Of a stretch of 11,538 nt of DNA, positions 1 through 6,115 are shown piece by piece. Position 1 is the stretch's first letter; every line of letters begins with the position of its first letter. The stretch spans positions 1 through 11,538 of the forward strand of contig JANTGD010000076.1 of the NCBI GenBank assembly GCA_024763135.1. The letters run 5' to 3'. Below the pieces are notes generated by a model. The model ran no database searches and was not told the origin of the DNA. It was given only the letters and a program-made list of their open reading frames with translations. This DNA is from Thiotrichales bacterium (GTDB lineage Bacteria > Pseudomonadota > Gammaproteobacteria > UWMA-0217). Made by a program: the position numbers and the translations under genes.

Positions 1-234
1 GGTCACCTTATTGGTGATGAGAGGTTTTTCTGGTTTGCCAGGTGCGCCAAGGGCTTGCGTGGACTTTCGTGATCCAACTGCGGAATCTAGGTTCAAGCTA
101 TTCGTCAATTTCCGCCTCAATTGCACTGGCCCGTCGGCTATTACTCAGCAATCGCCCCTAAAGCGCAGCGCAATAATAGGCTAAGCCAGGAAGGCAGTAA
201 GGGGTATAATCAGAGTTCAATCAAGGACTCTTCT
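1..234. other. Left-edge region, no supportable gene
   Basis: No coding region is supported here. One frame stays open from base 2 to about 183, but its translation has no recognisable family features and no visible start, so I do not call a truncated gene. A small hairpin (TCACC at 3-7, GGTGA at 13-17) sits at the window edge. The last 30 bases hold a TATAAT box and the ribosome binding site of the following pyruvate kinase gene. Confidence 0.5.
205..210 (+). promoter_or_regulatory. Candidate -10 box (TATAAT) for pyruvate kinase
   Basis: A perfect TATAAT lies 24 bases before the ATG at 235, which would give a leader of about 18 bases containing the AAGGA ribosome binding site at 223-227. 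I see no good -35 hexamer 16-18 bases upstream, so the promoter may be weak, activator-dependent or coincidental. Confidence 0.4.
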
Positions 235-1677
235 ATGGCTTCCCAGACGCAATATCGCAGTACCAAAATCGTTGCAACGATCGGCCCAGCCTGCAATTCA
301 CCCGAGCTGTTGGAACAAATGTTACGCGCTGGTATGAATGTCGCCCGCTTGAACCTGTCCCACGGAACCTTCGCCGCACACCACCAACAAATTGGCGCAA
401 TACGCGAAGCGGCCCAGCGTGTCGGCACCCACATCGCCATTATGATCGATACCCGTGGCGTAGAAATCCGCACCGGCCTATTGAGCGCTGGCAGTGTCGA
501 ACTGCAGCGGGGTGAACCATTCACTTTGTACACCGAAGAGATCTCCGGGGACCAACACGGCGTATCGATTACTTATCCCCATCTGCCCAGCGAAGTCAGC
601 CCTGGTGAGCCGGTGCTGCTCGATGATGGCGCGATCGAACTCGAAGTGCTCAACAGCAGTGATACCCAGATTCAATGCAAAGTGATACATGGCGGCCTCC
701 TCGGGGAGCGTAAGAGCATCAACCTTCCGGAAACGCCACTCGAGCTCGCCACTGCAAACCCCGAGAGCCGCGAAGACGTCAAAAGAGAGCTGGATTTTGC
801 CTCGGCTAACGACATCGACTATATCGCGGCCTCATTTGTTCAAAGCGCGGCCGATGTGTACACCATGCGCGATATACTCAAAGAAAATGGCATGCACATC
901 CCAATCATCGCCAAAATAGAAAACAAGGCGGGCATTCGCAATCTCGATGAAATCGTCGAAGCCGCTGATGGGGTGATGGTAGCGCGCGGTGACCTCGGCG
1001 TGGAACTGCCGCTTGGAGAAGTGCCAGGCGAACAAAAACGCATAATTCGGGCAACGGTGACGCTGGGCAAACCGGTCATTACCGCGACTCAGATGCTCGC
1101 TAGCATGGAGACAAACCCCAAACCAACCCGGGCCGAGGCGAGCGATGTTGCCAATGCGATTTTGGATGGGACTTCAGCCGTCATGCTTTCGGGAGAAACG
1201 GCGACCGGCGCCTATCCAGTGGAAGCCGTGGCGACCATGGACACGCTCGCGCGCCGCACCGAAGCCTGCTTGAAAGAATTCGGCTATTTGCAAAAAATTA
1301 AACCCAACCCATCCAACGTGGTGACCGAAGCGGTAAGTCAAGCGGTCGCTGCCATGCTCAAACAACTCGATGCGGCCGCCGTATTCAGCCTGACGGATAC
1401 AGGCTTCACCTCACGTCTGATCTCGCGATACCGCCCTGAATGCCCGATCTTTGCGCTGACTTCCAGTGTCGCCGTAGCGCGCCGGCTGAGTTTAAACTGG
1501 GGTGTCACCGCCCTGCTCTGCAATTCCCACGATCCGGACGACAAACGGGTCGCGATGGGCATCGCGCAGGCAAAGCGCGATGGACTTGTCAAAGCCGGAG
1601 ACGTAATCGTCGCAACCTGGGGACACACCCATATCGCCGGTGGGACCGATATGATTCGCGTGCTAACCGTAGATTAA
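235..1677 (+). CDS. pyk: Pyruvate kinase
   Basis: Cytoplasmic glycolytic enzyme that transfers phosphate from phosphoenolpyruvate to ADP, giving pyruvate and ATP. The 480 residues match the usual bacterial length. Visible motifs are TKIVATIGPA (10-19), the catalytic-loop segment IIAKIEN with catalytic Lys227, VARGDLGVE (249-257) with metal ligand Asp253, and the ATQMLASM...NPKPTRAEASDVANA block (284-308) followed by VMLSGETA. The normally near-invariant DTKGPEIR reads DTRGVEIR (72-79). Its Glu77 is the residue type associated with potassium-dependent enzymes; potassium-independent ones have Lys there. The ATG at 235 is chosen over the upstream TTG at 121 because AAGGA lies 7 bases before it and the family N-terminus starts there. 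The gene is convergent with the methyltransferase, 47 bases away, and that gap holds a 10-bp palindrome (CCGTGCACGG, 1680-1689) but no T-tract terminator. Confidence 0.96.
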   Translation: MASQTQYRSTKIVATIGPACNSPELLEQMLRAGMNVARLNLSHGTFAAHHQQIGAIREAAQRVGTHIAIMIDTRGVEIRTGLLSAGSVELQRGEPFTLYTEEISGDQHGVSITYPHLPSEVSPGEPVLLDDGAIELEVLNSSDTQIQCKVIHGGLLGERKSINLPETPLELATANPESREDVKRELDFASANDIDYIAASFVQSAADVYTMRDILKENGMHIPIIAKIENKAGIRNLDEIVEAADGVMVARGDLGVELPLGEVPGEQKRIIRATVTLGKPVITATQMLASMETNPKPTRAEASDVANAILDGTSAVMLSGETATGAYPVEAVATMDTLARRTEACLKEFGYLQKIKPNPSNVVTEAVSQAVAAMLKQLDAAAVFSLTDTGFTSRLISRYRPECPIFALTSSVAVARRLSLNWGVTALLCNSHDPDDKRVAMGIAQAKRDGLVKAGDVIVATWGHTHIAGGTDMIRVLTVD

Positions 1678-1724
1678 CGCCGTGCACGGTGCGCCTCAGC
1701 AGGCACAGCCATGCGCGCGATCAC

Positions 1725-2900
1725 TCACAGACGACCGGAATGGTCCTGCAGCGTAAATCCCCGCAACACCGCAGCATATTCCTTACTAAATGCGATGACT
1801 TGAAAGCGCTCCCCCATTTCGGCCGGCAATGTGAGTTGCCGCACCTGTTGAGAAAGCATCACCGCAGTGGCCTCATCAACATTTTTCACAGCAGCTTGAT
1901 AATAGGTGTCCAAACCATTGGGTAGCAGAAAATATGCCTGGGTCGTGTAACCATCCAACTCGAACCCTGCTGCGAGTGCGGCATCGGCCACCGCGGTAAA
2001 GTCCACATTTGCGGTCACATCCTGCAGTCCGACACGCTCCAGTAATGCCTCTGTGGCGCGGTGTTGGTAATGCGCAATCACGGTACCGCTGGTGCGCTGA
2101 GGATGATAGTACTCCCCCCCCGGATAACCATAATCGATGAAGATCAGCACACCCAGTTGCAGCGCTTCGAACAGACTCGCAAACCATCCACCCAGTTGCG
2201 GATTGAATTCCGAACGATAGTCCGCCGCCCAATGGGCGCCGTAGCGCTCGAACAAGGTCTGCACGGCCCCGAGCGTCGCTGGGGGTGCCGCGCGCTGCGC
2301 CCAAGCCAGCTGCCCGTCTACTTGTGTAACGCCGCATTGTTCAAAACCCTGCCCAGTGTAAGCAAAGCGCTCCACAGGCATTGCATCGAGCACCTCATTG
2401 GCCAGCACAATACCTTGCAACGCCAGCCCATCTAACGTTTCAAGCCACTCAATGCGCGGCAACCAATGAGGCACACGCTCAGCCAGAAGATCACGCTGAC
2501 GCGCCCGCAGATCAGGGCTGACTTCAAGAATGAAATACCGCCTCAGCGGTGTTTCGAGCCGCTCCAGTTCTGTGAGGATATCGGCTGCCATCACGCCGCT
2601 ACCTGCACCCAGCTCCAAAATACTCCCGCCCCCAAGCTGCTTGAGCACTTCGGCACATTGCCGAGCCAGGCATTGTGAAAACAGTGCAGACACTTCGGGC
2701 GCCGTTACAAAATCCCCACCCGGCCCAAACTTTCTGCTGCCAGCCACGTAGTAGCCCAACCCGGGTTCATACAAAGCCATGCGCATAAACTCATAAAAAC
2801 TCAAAAAGCCGTCTTTGGCGGCGATCTTAGCCAGGATTTGCCGGCGCAGGCGATCACTATGGGCCAACGCATGCGCATCAGGTTTAGGGAAATTCATCAT
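1725..2900 (-). CDS. SAM-dependent methyltransferase, MidA/NDUFAF7 type
   Basis: Class I S-adenosylmethionine-dependent methyltransferase of the family (COG1565) whose eukaryotic member NDUFAF7/MidA methylates a complex I subunit arginine; the bacterial substrate is generally unknown. Counting from the second ATG (2897), visible blocks are ALAHSDRLRRQI near the N-terminus, GPGGDFVTAPEVS (58-70), the SAM-binding motif ILELGAGSG (93-101), VLANEVLDAMPVERF, and near the C-terminus FIDYGY, GTVIAHYQHRA and the DVTANVDFTAV block. Length is about 390 residues, normal for the family. The frame stays open upstream to 3002, but that extension runs into a dispersed repeat (2976-3019) and does not resemble the family, so I start at the paired ATGs at 2900/2897. 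Neither has a clear Shine-Dalgarno sequence. It is divergent from the pteridine reductase. Confidence 0.92.
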   Translation of the reverse strand: MMNFPKPDAHALAHSDRLRRQILAKIAAKDGFLSFYEFMRMALYEPGLGYYVAGSRKFGPGGDFVTAPEVSALFSQCLARQCAEVLKQLGGGSILELGAGSGVMAADILTELERLETPLRRYFILEVSPDLRARQRDLLAERVPHWLPRIEWLETLDGLALQGIVLANEVLDAMPVERFAYTGQGFEQCGVTQVDGQLAWAQRAAPPATLGAVQTLFERYGAHWAADYRSEFNPQLGGWFASLFEALQLGVLIFIDYGYPGGEYYHPQRTSGTVIAHYQHRATEALLERVGLQDVTANVDFTAVADAALAAGFELDGYTTQAYFLLPNGLDTYYQAAVKNVDEATAVMLSQQVRQLTLPAEMGERFQVIAFSKEYAAVLRGFTLQDHSGRL

Positions 2901-3271
2901 GGAACGACTATGCTTGCGATAAGGGGTTCGTGGTAACGACTCAGCTAACGCCCTGAAAGGCGCCAGCTCTGCGTAAAGGAAGCTCTGCTCAATACGTAAC
3001 ACGGCATCTTGCGGCGCAATTAACCGGAGTTTCCTTCATATGTAACCATTCGAGTACGAAAATAACGCCGAGATGGGTCAAAAGATGAATACGCTGAGTC
3101 GTTACAAAAATTGTTCATTGGCACTTTGTAAACACACATTGTTCGCCTGGATCTGACGTATTTCAGGGATAATCTGAGCAGTGACTTCATTTTGTTGACT
3201 GCTCGCCGAGTAGTTACAGTTCGTGTATGTTCAGGCTGCTGGTTTTCTGATTCAATTAGGAGGCATATGTT
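2901..3271. other. Divergent intergenic region
   Basis: This gap separates the methyltransferase and the pteridine reductase and must hold both promoters. It contains the dispersed repeat at 2976-3019 and two short perfect inverted repeats: TTACAAA/TTTGTAA (3102-3108 and 3125-3131) and GAGCAGT/ACTGCTC (3176-3182 and 3198-3204). The second overlaps a TTGACT (3195-3200) that could be a -35 box for the reductase, although no good -10 follows at normal spacing. A minus-strand frame of 134 codons overlaps the reductase start and looks spurious. Confidence 0.45.
2976..3019 (+). repeat. Dispersed repeat, copy A (44 bp)
   Basis: 40 of 44 bases match 10587-10630 in the same orientation, beginning AAGGAAGCTCTG and ending GACGCAA or GGCGCAA. 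Similarity stops abruptly after 3019, so only the end of the longer unit at 10585-10751 is present here. A short tandem echo, AGCTCTGC, occurs at 2965-2972 and again inside the repeat at 2981-2988. It lies just upstream of the methyltransferase start. Confidence 0.75.
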
Positions 3272-4021
3272 ATGTCGACAGTCGACTCCATCCCTGGTGT
3301 CGCGTTGGTAACCGGAGCTGCGCGGCGTATTGGCGCCTATACGGTTCGGGCACTTCATGCGGCCGGATTCAATGTCATCATCCACTACCGCAGTTCGGAA
3401 AGCGATGCCGAGACACTGGCACACGACCTCAACCGTCTGCGCGACAATTCAGCACGTATCATTCAGGCCGACCTGCTCGATACCCCGCACCTGCCCGAGC
3501 TGGTCAGTCACGCAATCACTTGCTGGGGTCGGCTCGACGTGCTCGTGAACAACGCTTCGAGCTTCTACCCAACCGACATCGGCCAGATCTCAGAGCGCGA
3601 TTGGGACATCCTCGTGGGTTCTAATCTGAAAGCGCCCTTATTCCTGATTCAGGCCGCTGCCGAAGAACTGCGCAAAAATCACGGCTGTATTATCAATATG
3701 GTCGATATCCACGCAGACCGGCCACTCAAACACTATCCCGTCTATTCTGCCGCAAAGGCAGGGCTGGTCTCACTTACCAAATCAATGGCCCGGGAACTGG
3801 GACCTGAGGTCCGTGTCAATGCCGTCGCGCCCGGTGCCATTCTATGGCCGGAAGCGCCCCACGCAGACGCCCAACACCAGGCAATCATCAGCCGAACCGC
3901 TTTAAAACGCGAAGGCAGCCCCGAAGACATCGCACGCACCATCGAATTCCTCGTGCGCCAGGCGCCGTATATCACCGGACAAGTTATCACTGTCGATGGC
4001 GGGCGCACGCTCGGTAATTAG
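3272..4021 (+). CDS. Pteridine reductase (SDR family, PTR1-like)
   Basis: NADPH-dependent short-chain dehydrogenase/reductase, 249 residues, expected to reduce dihydropterins (for example dihydrobiopterin, dihydromonapterin or dihydrofolate) to tetrahydro forms in the cytoplasm. The Rossmann nucleotide-binding motif is the pteridine-reductase variant TGAARRIG (14-21) and is followed by HYRSS (38-42), typical of NADP preference. LVNNASSFYPT (91-101) is characteristic of bacterial pteridine reductases. The catalytic set appears to be Asp145 (in NMVDIHADRP, where ordinary SDRs carry Ser), Tyr158 and Lys162 (YSAAK), with the same 13-residue and 4-residue spacings as PTR1. The C-terminus has ITGQVITVDGG. 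AGGAGG at 3258-3263, 8 bases before the ATG, fixes the start. It converges on folK and folB, which supports a pterin role. It is more PTR1-like than E. coli FolM, so I give no symbol. Confidence 0.92.
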   Translation: MSTVDSIPGVALVTGAARRIGAYTVRALHAAGFNVIIHYRSSESDAETLAHDLNRLRDNSARIIQADLLDTPHLPELVSHAITCWGRLDVLVNNASSFYPTDIGQISERDWDILVGSNLKAPLFLIQAAAEELRKNHGCIINMVDIHADRPLKHYPVYSAAKAGLVSLTKSMARELGPEVRVNAVAPGAILWPEAPHADAQHQAIISRTALKREGSPEDIARTIEFLVRQAPYITGQVITVDGGRTLGN

Positions 4022-4098
4022 TCAACGCCTGCTATTATCCCGGCACCATGATATATCCTGTTCAGCGCGACCTGTCTTCAATCATCACTCGGTTAGCG

Positions 4099-4134
4099 GC
4101 CTCAGGCATTTCCCCTCTCGGCGTTGCCTGCGGC
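4099..4134. other. Hairpin between convergent genes
   Basis: A 10-bp stem with one mismatch (GCCTCAGGCA at 4099-4108 against TGCCTGCGGC at 4125-4134) and a 16-base loop sits in the 123-base gap between the pteridine reductase and folK ends. It lacks a T-tract on either strand, so it may slow transcription or protect transcript ends rather than act as a classical terminator. Confidence 0.35.
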
Positions 4135-4144
4135 GGGTACCGGG

Positions 4145-4654
4145 TTAATTACCACAGGCTTCCGGTGTCCACGCGGCAACGGGCGCCGCTTGCATAGCGC
4201 CACTAGCGACAGCCGACTGCCACATCGCCTCGAAGCTCTGCGACCTGCCTGGATAGACTAACTCGGGTGCCATTTCTGCCAAGGGCTGCAAAACAAAAGC
4301 GTAATGCTCAATTTCATCCCGTGGTACATGCAGCCCGGGGCGCTCGAGCACTGCGCCGCCGTAGAGCAGAAGATCCAGATCCAGAGTCCTTGCGGCAAAT
4401 TTCTTCTCACCACGCTGACGACCATGCGCCTGTTCGATGTCCTTCAGCGTCTCATTCACCACCTCGGGCGCCAGATCTGTATCGAAGGCAACCACCATAT
4501 TAAAGAAATCATCCCCCGCAAAACCCACCGCCTCAGTTTCATAGACAGAGGAACAACTGAGTTGCCCAAAATGGGACTTAAGTTCATTCAGGGCAGCCTG
4601 AACATGTTTCTGGCGATCGATATTACTGCCCACACTCACAAAAACCCGAGTCAT
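4145..4654 (-). CDS. folK: FolK-like hydroxymethyldihydropteridine diphosphokinase
   Basis: Predicted 6-hydroxymethyl-7,8-dihydropterin pyrophosphokinase: it transfers diphosphate from ATP to the pterin before condensation with p-aminobenzoate in folate synthesis. The 169 residues carry FVSVGSNID (5-13), SSVYETEAVG (35-44), FFNMVVAF (50-57), the signature GRQRGEKKFAARTLDLDLLLYG (78-99, with Asp92 and Asp94 expected to bind magnesium) and AFVLQPLAEMAPEL (119-132). Several positions differ from E. coli HPPK: Trp89 is Phe, the GPR of WGPRTLDLD is AAR, and the HPxxxxR motif before AFVL reads PRDEIEHY, losing the conserved His and Arg. It belongs to a divergent branch, perhaps a second HPPK-like gene or a relaxed one. 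The ATG at 4654 is one base after the folB stop, with an AGGGA-like site; the upstream in-frame start is only a TTG. Translational coupling with folB is likely. Confidence 0.85.
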   Translation of the reverse strand: MTRVFVSVGSNIDRQKHVQAALNELKSHFGQLSCSSVYETEAVGFAGDDFFNMVVAFDTDLAPEVVNETLKDIEQAHGRQRGEKKFAARTLDLDLLLYGGAVLERPGLHVPRDEIEHYAFVLQPLAEMAPELVYPGRSQSFEAMWQSAVASGAMQAAPVAAWTPEACGN

Positions 4655-4655
4655 C

Positions 4656-5012
4656 TCAATCCCTGATGCCCCGTTCAATCTTGATGCCTACCGAGCGCGA
4701 CCCTCTGACCGCGCCGGGCTTATGCACCGTCAGCTTTACCCAGGGCACCGCAAACTCGTCCAGAATAAGCTGCGCCACGCGCTCCGCTACCGTTTCCACC
4801 AATAAAAAACGGCTCTCTTCAACAAACGCGATAATGCGTTTAGAAACCGCTTTATAGTTGAGCGTATATTCCAACTCGTCTGTTTCTGCCGCTTTGCGGA
4901 TGTCGGTGGCCATCTCGATATCGAAGGCCAGCGTCTGCTTGATCTTGCGCTCCCAATCGTAAACACCGATTACTGTATCGACACGCAGATCTTCAATAAA
5001 CACAATATCCAT
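4656..5012 (-). CDS. folB: Dihydroneopterin aldolase
   Basis: Cleaves 7,8-dihydroneopterin to 6-hydroxymethyl-7,8-dihydropterin and glycolaldehyde, the step before FolK, and can also epimerise to dihydromonapterin; the family forms octamers. The 118-residue protein closely resembles E. coli FolB: IGVYDWERKIKQ (15-26) with Glu21, LNYKAVSK (51-58) with Tyr53, the LLVETVAERVA helix (70-80) and VHKPGAVRGSRSVG (96-109) with catalytic Lys98. I chose the ATG at 5012 because it gives the standard N-terminus MDIVFIEDL and has GAGAG 7 bases upstream; the frame is open back to 5045 without family similarity. It is first in a two-gene operon with the folK-like gene and divergent from rpmB. Confidence 0.96.
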   Translation of the reverse strand: MDIVFIEDLRVDTVIGVYDWERKIKQTLAFDIEMATDIRKAAETDELEYTLNYKAVSKRIIAFVEESRFLLVETVAERVAQLILDEFAVPWVKLTVHKPGAVRGSRSVGIKIERGIRD

Positions 5013-5043
5013 ACACAGGCTCTCGTTCGGTCGCTTCGGGCAC

Positions 5044-5073
5044 ACTATATCCAGGCTGACTGCTCGACGCCAA
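5044..5073 (-). promoter_or_regulatory. Predicted sigma70 promoter of folB-folK
   Basis: On the minus strand TTGGCG (5073-5068, 4/6 match to the -35 consensus) and TATAGT (5049-5044, 5/6 match to -10) are separated by 18 bases and lie about 30 bases upstream of the folB start. A small perfect hairpin (CCTCT/AGAGG, 5076-5088) lies just upstream. Confidence 0.55.
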
Positions 5074-5124
5074 TGCCTCTTGCAGAGGTTTGCTCAACAG
5101 CCGCACCCCGCCACTGGCTCGCGC

Positions 5125-5153
5125 TTGTCACAGCGGGGTTAATCTGCTATGGT
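5125..5153 (+). promoter_or_regulatory. Predicted rpmB-rpmG promoter, stringent-type discriminator
   Basis: TTGTCA (5125-5130) and TATGGT (5148-5153) are 17 bases apart, with an extended -10 TG at 5145-5146. The bases after the -10 read TCGCGCC, a GC-rich discriminator typical of ribosomal promoters repressed by ppGpp/DksA. That regulation is inference. The leader to the rpmB ATG is about 30 bases. Confidence 0.65.
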
Positions 5154-5190
5154 TCGCGCCCTTTACTCAAACAGGATTCTGGAGCTCGAG

Positions 5191-5427
5191 ATGTCACGAG
5201 TCTGTCAGGTTACGGGCAAAAAGCCCGTGGTGGGCAACAATGTCTCCCACGCACACAACAAGACAAAGCGGCGGTTTTTACCCAATCTGCACACCCACAA
5301 ATTCTGGGTAGAAAGCGAGAACCGATGGGTCAAATTGAATGTCTCCAGCAAAGGCATGCGGATTATCGATAAAAAAGGCATTGAAGCCGTACTTGCAGAT
5401 ATTCGCGCCCGGGGCGAAAAGGTATAG
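5191..5427 (+). CDS. rpmB: 50S ribosomal protein L28
   Basis: Structural protein of the large ribosomal subunit, 78 residues, the same length as E. coli L28. It begins MSRVCQVTGKKPVVGNN and contains the conserved TKRRFLPNLHTHKFWVES (25-42) and KGMRIIDKKGIEAVLADIRARGEKV tail. It is the zinc-free form: there is one cysteine and no CxxC pairs. The ATG at 5191 has GGAG 6 bases upstream; the in-frame ATG at 5149 lies in the -10 box of the promoter and is excluded. It is followed after 10 bases by rpmG, whose ribosome binding site overlaps the rpmB stop. Confidence 0.98.
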   Translation: MSRVCQVTGKKPVVGNNVSHAHNKTKRRFLPNLHTHKFWVESENRWVKLNVSSKGMRIIDKKGIEAVLADIRARGEKV

Positions 5428-5437
5428 GAGAGTCATT

Positions 5438-5605
5438 ATGGCAAAAGCAGTACGCGAGAAAATCAGACTGGTCTCGACAGCAGATACCGGGCATTTTTAT
5501 ACGACGACTAAAAATAAACGCACCATGCCTGAAAAGATGGAGATTAAAAAATACGATCCTGTCGTTCGCAAACACGTGTTGTACAAAGAGGCGAAAATCA
5601 AATAA
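5438..5605 (+). CDS. rpmG: 50S ribosomal protein L33
   Basis: Large-subunit protein near the ribosomal exit site, 55 residues, nearly the E. coli sequence: MAKAVREKIRLVST, GHFYTTTKNKRTMPEKMEIKKYDP and the VLYKEAKIK end. It lacks the two CxxC pairs of zinc-binding L33, so it is the zinc-independent version, consistent with its rpmB partner. AGGAG at 5426-5430 overlaps the rpmB TAG stop and is 7 bases from the ATG, so the pair is probably translationally coupled. The operon ends at the strong terminator at 5623-5665. Confidence 0.98.
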   Translation: MAKAVREKIRLVSTADTGHFYTTTKNKRTMPEKMEIKKYDPVVRKHVLYKEAKIK

Positions 5606-5622
5606 TTGATTCACCGCTGATC

Positions 5623-5665
5623 AGGTAATAAAAAAGCCGGCTTACTGCCGGCTTTTTTATTACCT
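5623..5665 (+). terminator. Rho-independent terminator of rpmB-rpmG
   Basis: A perfect 19-bp inverted repeat (5623-5641 and 5647-5665) around the 5-base loop TTACT. The core GCCGGC stem is flanked by A6 on the left and T6 on the right, so it can terminate in either direction. It lies 17 bases after the rpmG stop. Confidence 0.95.
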
Positions 5666-5850
5666 GTGCCTGGTCGCAGACTGCGATACAACCCAATTGC
5701 TTTGCTACGCGTTGCCTGCACTTGGGCTTCGCGCGCCGGTCTACGTCACCCCCCAGGCACGACACGCAGACCCCTCAGCCTCGCCTACCCGGAACCAGCG
5801 GAGCGGGCAGCCTACCTACCTCCAACCGCAATCAATTCCAGGCTTACTAT

Positions 5851-6020
5851 CTCAAGTTTCGGAGTTCGTAGCCCCCTCTCCCCCAGGGAGAGGGTTGGGG
5901 CGAGGGGATTTTATGCGTGAATGCTTTGATTGAATTCATTCCCTCATCCTGTCCTTCTCCCCGAGGGAGAAGGGACGCTCTAATTCAGTGCGTAATGATA
6001 TTTAAACTCCGAAACTTGAG
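5851..6020. mobile_element. MITE-like element, 170 bp, with TIRs and 7-bp target duplication
   Basis: The terminal inverted repeats are 16 bp and perfect: CTCAAGTTTCGGAGTT at 5851-5866 and its reverse complement at 6005-6020. The element is bracketed exactly by the direct repeat TTACTAT (5844-5850 and 6021-6027), as expected of a target-site duplication. Inside are two oppositely oriented C/G-rich hairpins: CCCTCTCCC/GGGAGAGGG (5874-5894), followed by TTGGGGCGAGGGGA, and CCTTCTCCC/GGGAGAAGG (5953-5973). This kind of CCCTCTCCC...GGGTGAGGGG repeat is widespread in proteobacterial intergenic DNA. There is no coding capacity, so movement would need a transposase supplied in trans. It lies between the ends of rpmG and the desaturase. 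Confidence 0.8.
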
Positions 6021-6038
6021 TTACTATGACTCTCCATA

Positions 6039-6097
6039 GCGGGGCGCTCGGCAATAGGCGTTCCAATGCCTGGTCTCAGCACCTTACACCGCCCCGC
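6039..6097. other. GC-rich hairpin near the desaturase 3' end
   Basis: GCGGGGCG (6039-6046) pairs perfectly with CGCCCCGC (6090-6097); an inner AGGC/GCCT stem can also form. It lies about 20 bases beyond the desaturase stop on the minus strand. No T-tract follows, so it is not a classical terminator but could stabilise the mRNA end. Confidence 0.35.
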
Positions 6098-6115
6098 CCA
6101 TTGCGCCATTTACGA

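Larger units (their letters stand above)
5666..6115. other. Intergenic region holding a MITE-like element
   Basis: There is no supportable gene between the rpmG terminator and the desaturase. 5666-5843 contains an 8-bp inverted repeat (GTGCCTGG at 5666-5673, CCAGGCAC at 5753-5760) and nothing else I recognise. 5844-6027 is the mobile-like element described separately. The 13-base stretch at 5667-5679 recurs with one mismatch at 6067-6079. Open frames of 70-85 codons here run through the repeats and show no family features. Confidence 0.6.

Noticed and set aside
2..183. Open frame at the left edge as a possible truncated upstream gene
   Set aside because: 60 codons open without any recognisable motif; the chance of an open frame of this length is too high to call.
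3020..3424. 134-codon minus-strand open frame overlapping the pteridine reductase start
   Set aside because: Antisense to a well-supported gene, with no recognisable domain; treated as a shadow frame.
4048..4197. 49-codon plus-strand frame starting ATG after the pteridine reductase
   Set aside because: No ribosome binding site, overlaps the 3' end of folK in antisense, and shows no recognisable protein features.
5666..5933. Two overlapping plus-strand open frames of 78-84 codons after rpmG
   Set aside because: They run into the terminal repeat and C/G-rich hairpin of the MITE-like element and have Pro/Arg-rich translations typical of spurious frames.
6039..6100. tRNA-like acceptor stem GCGGGGC/GCCCCGC followed by CCA
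   Set aside because: Only about 59 bases between ends, no discriminator base, no proper T-arm next to the acceptor, and no identifiable anticodon or D arms. Treated as a plain hairpin.
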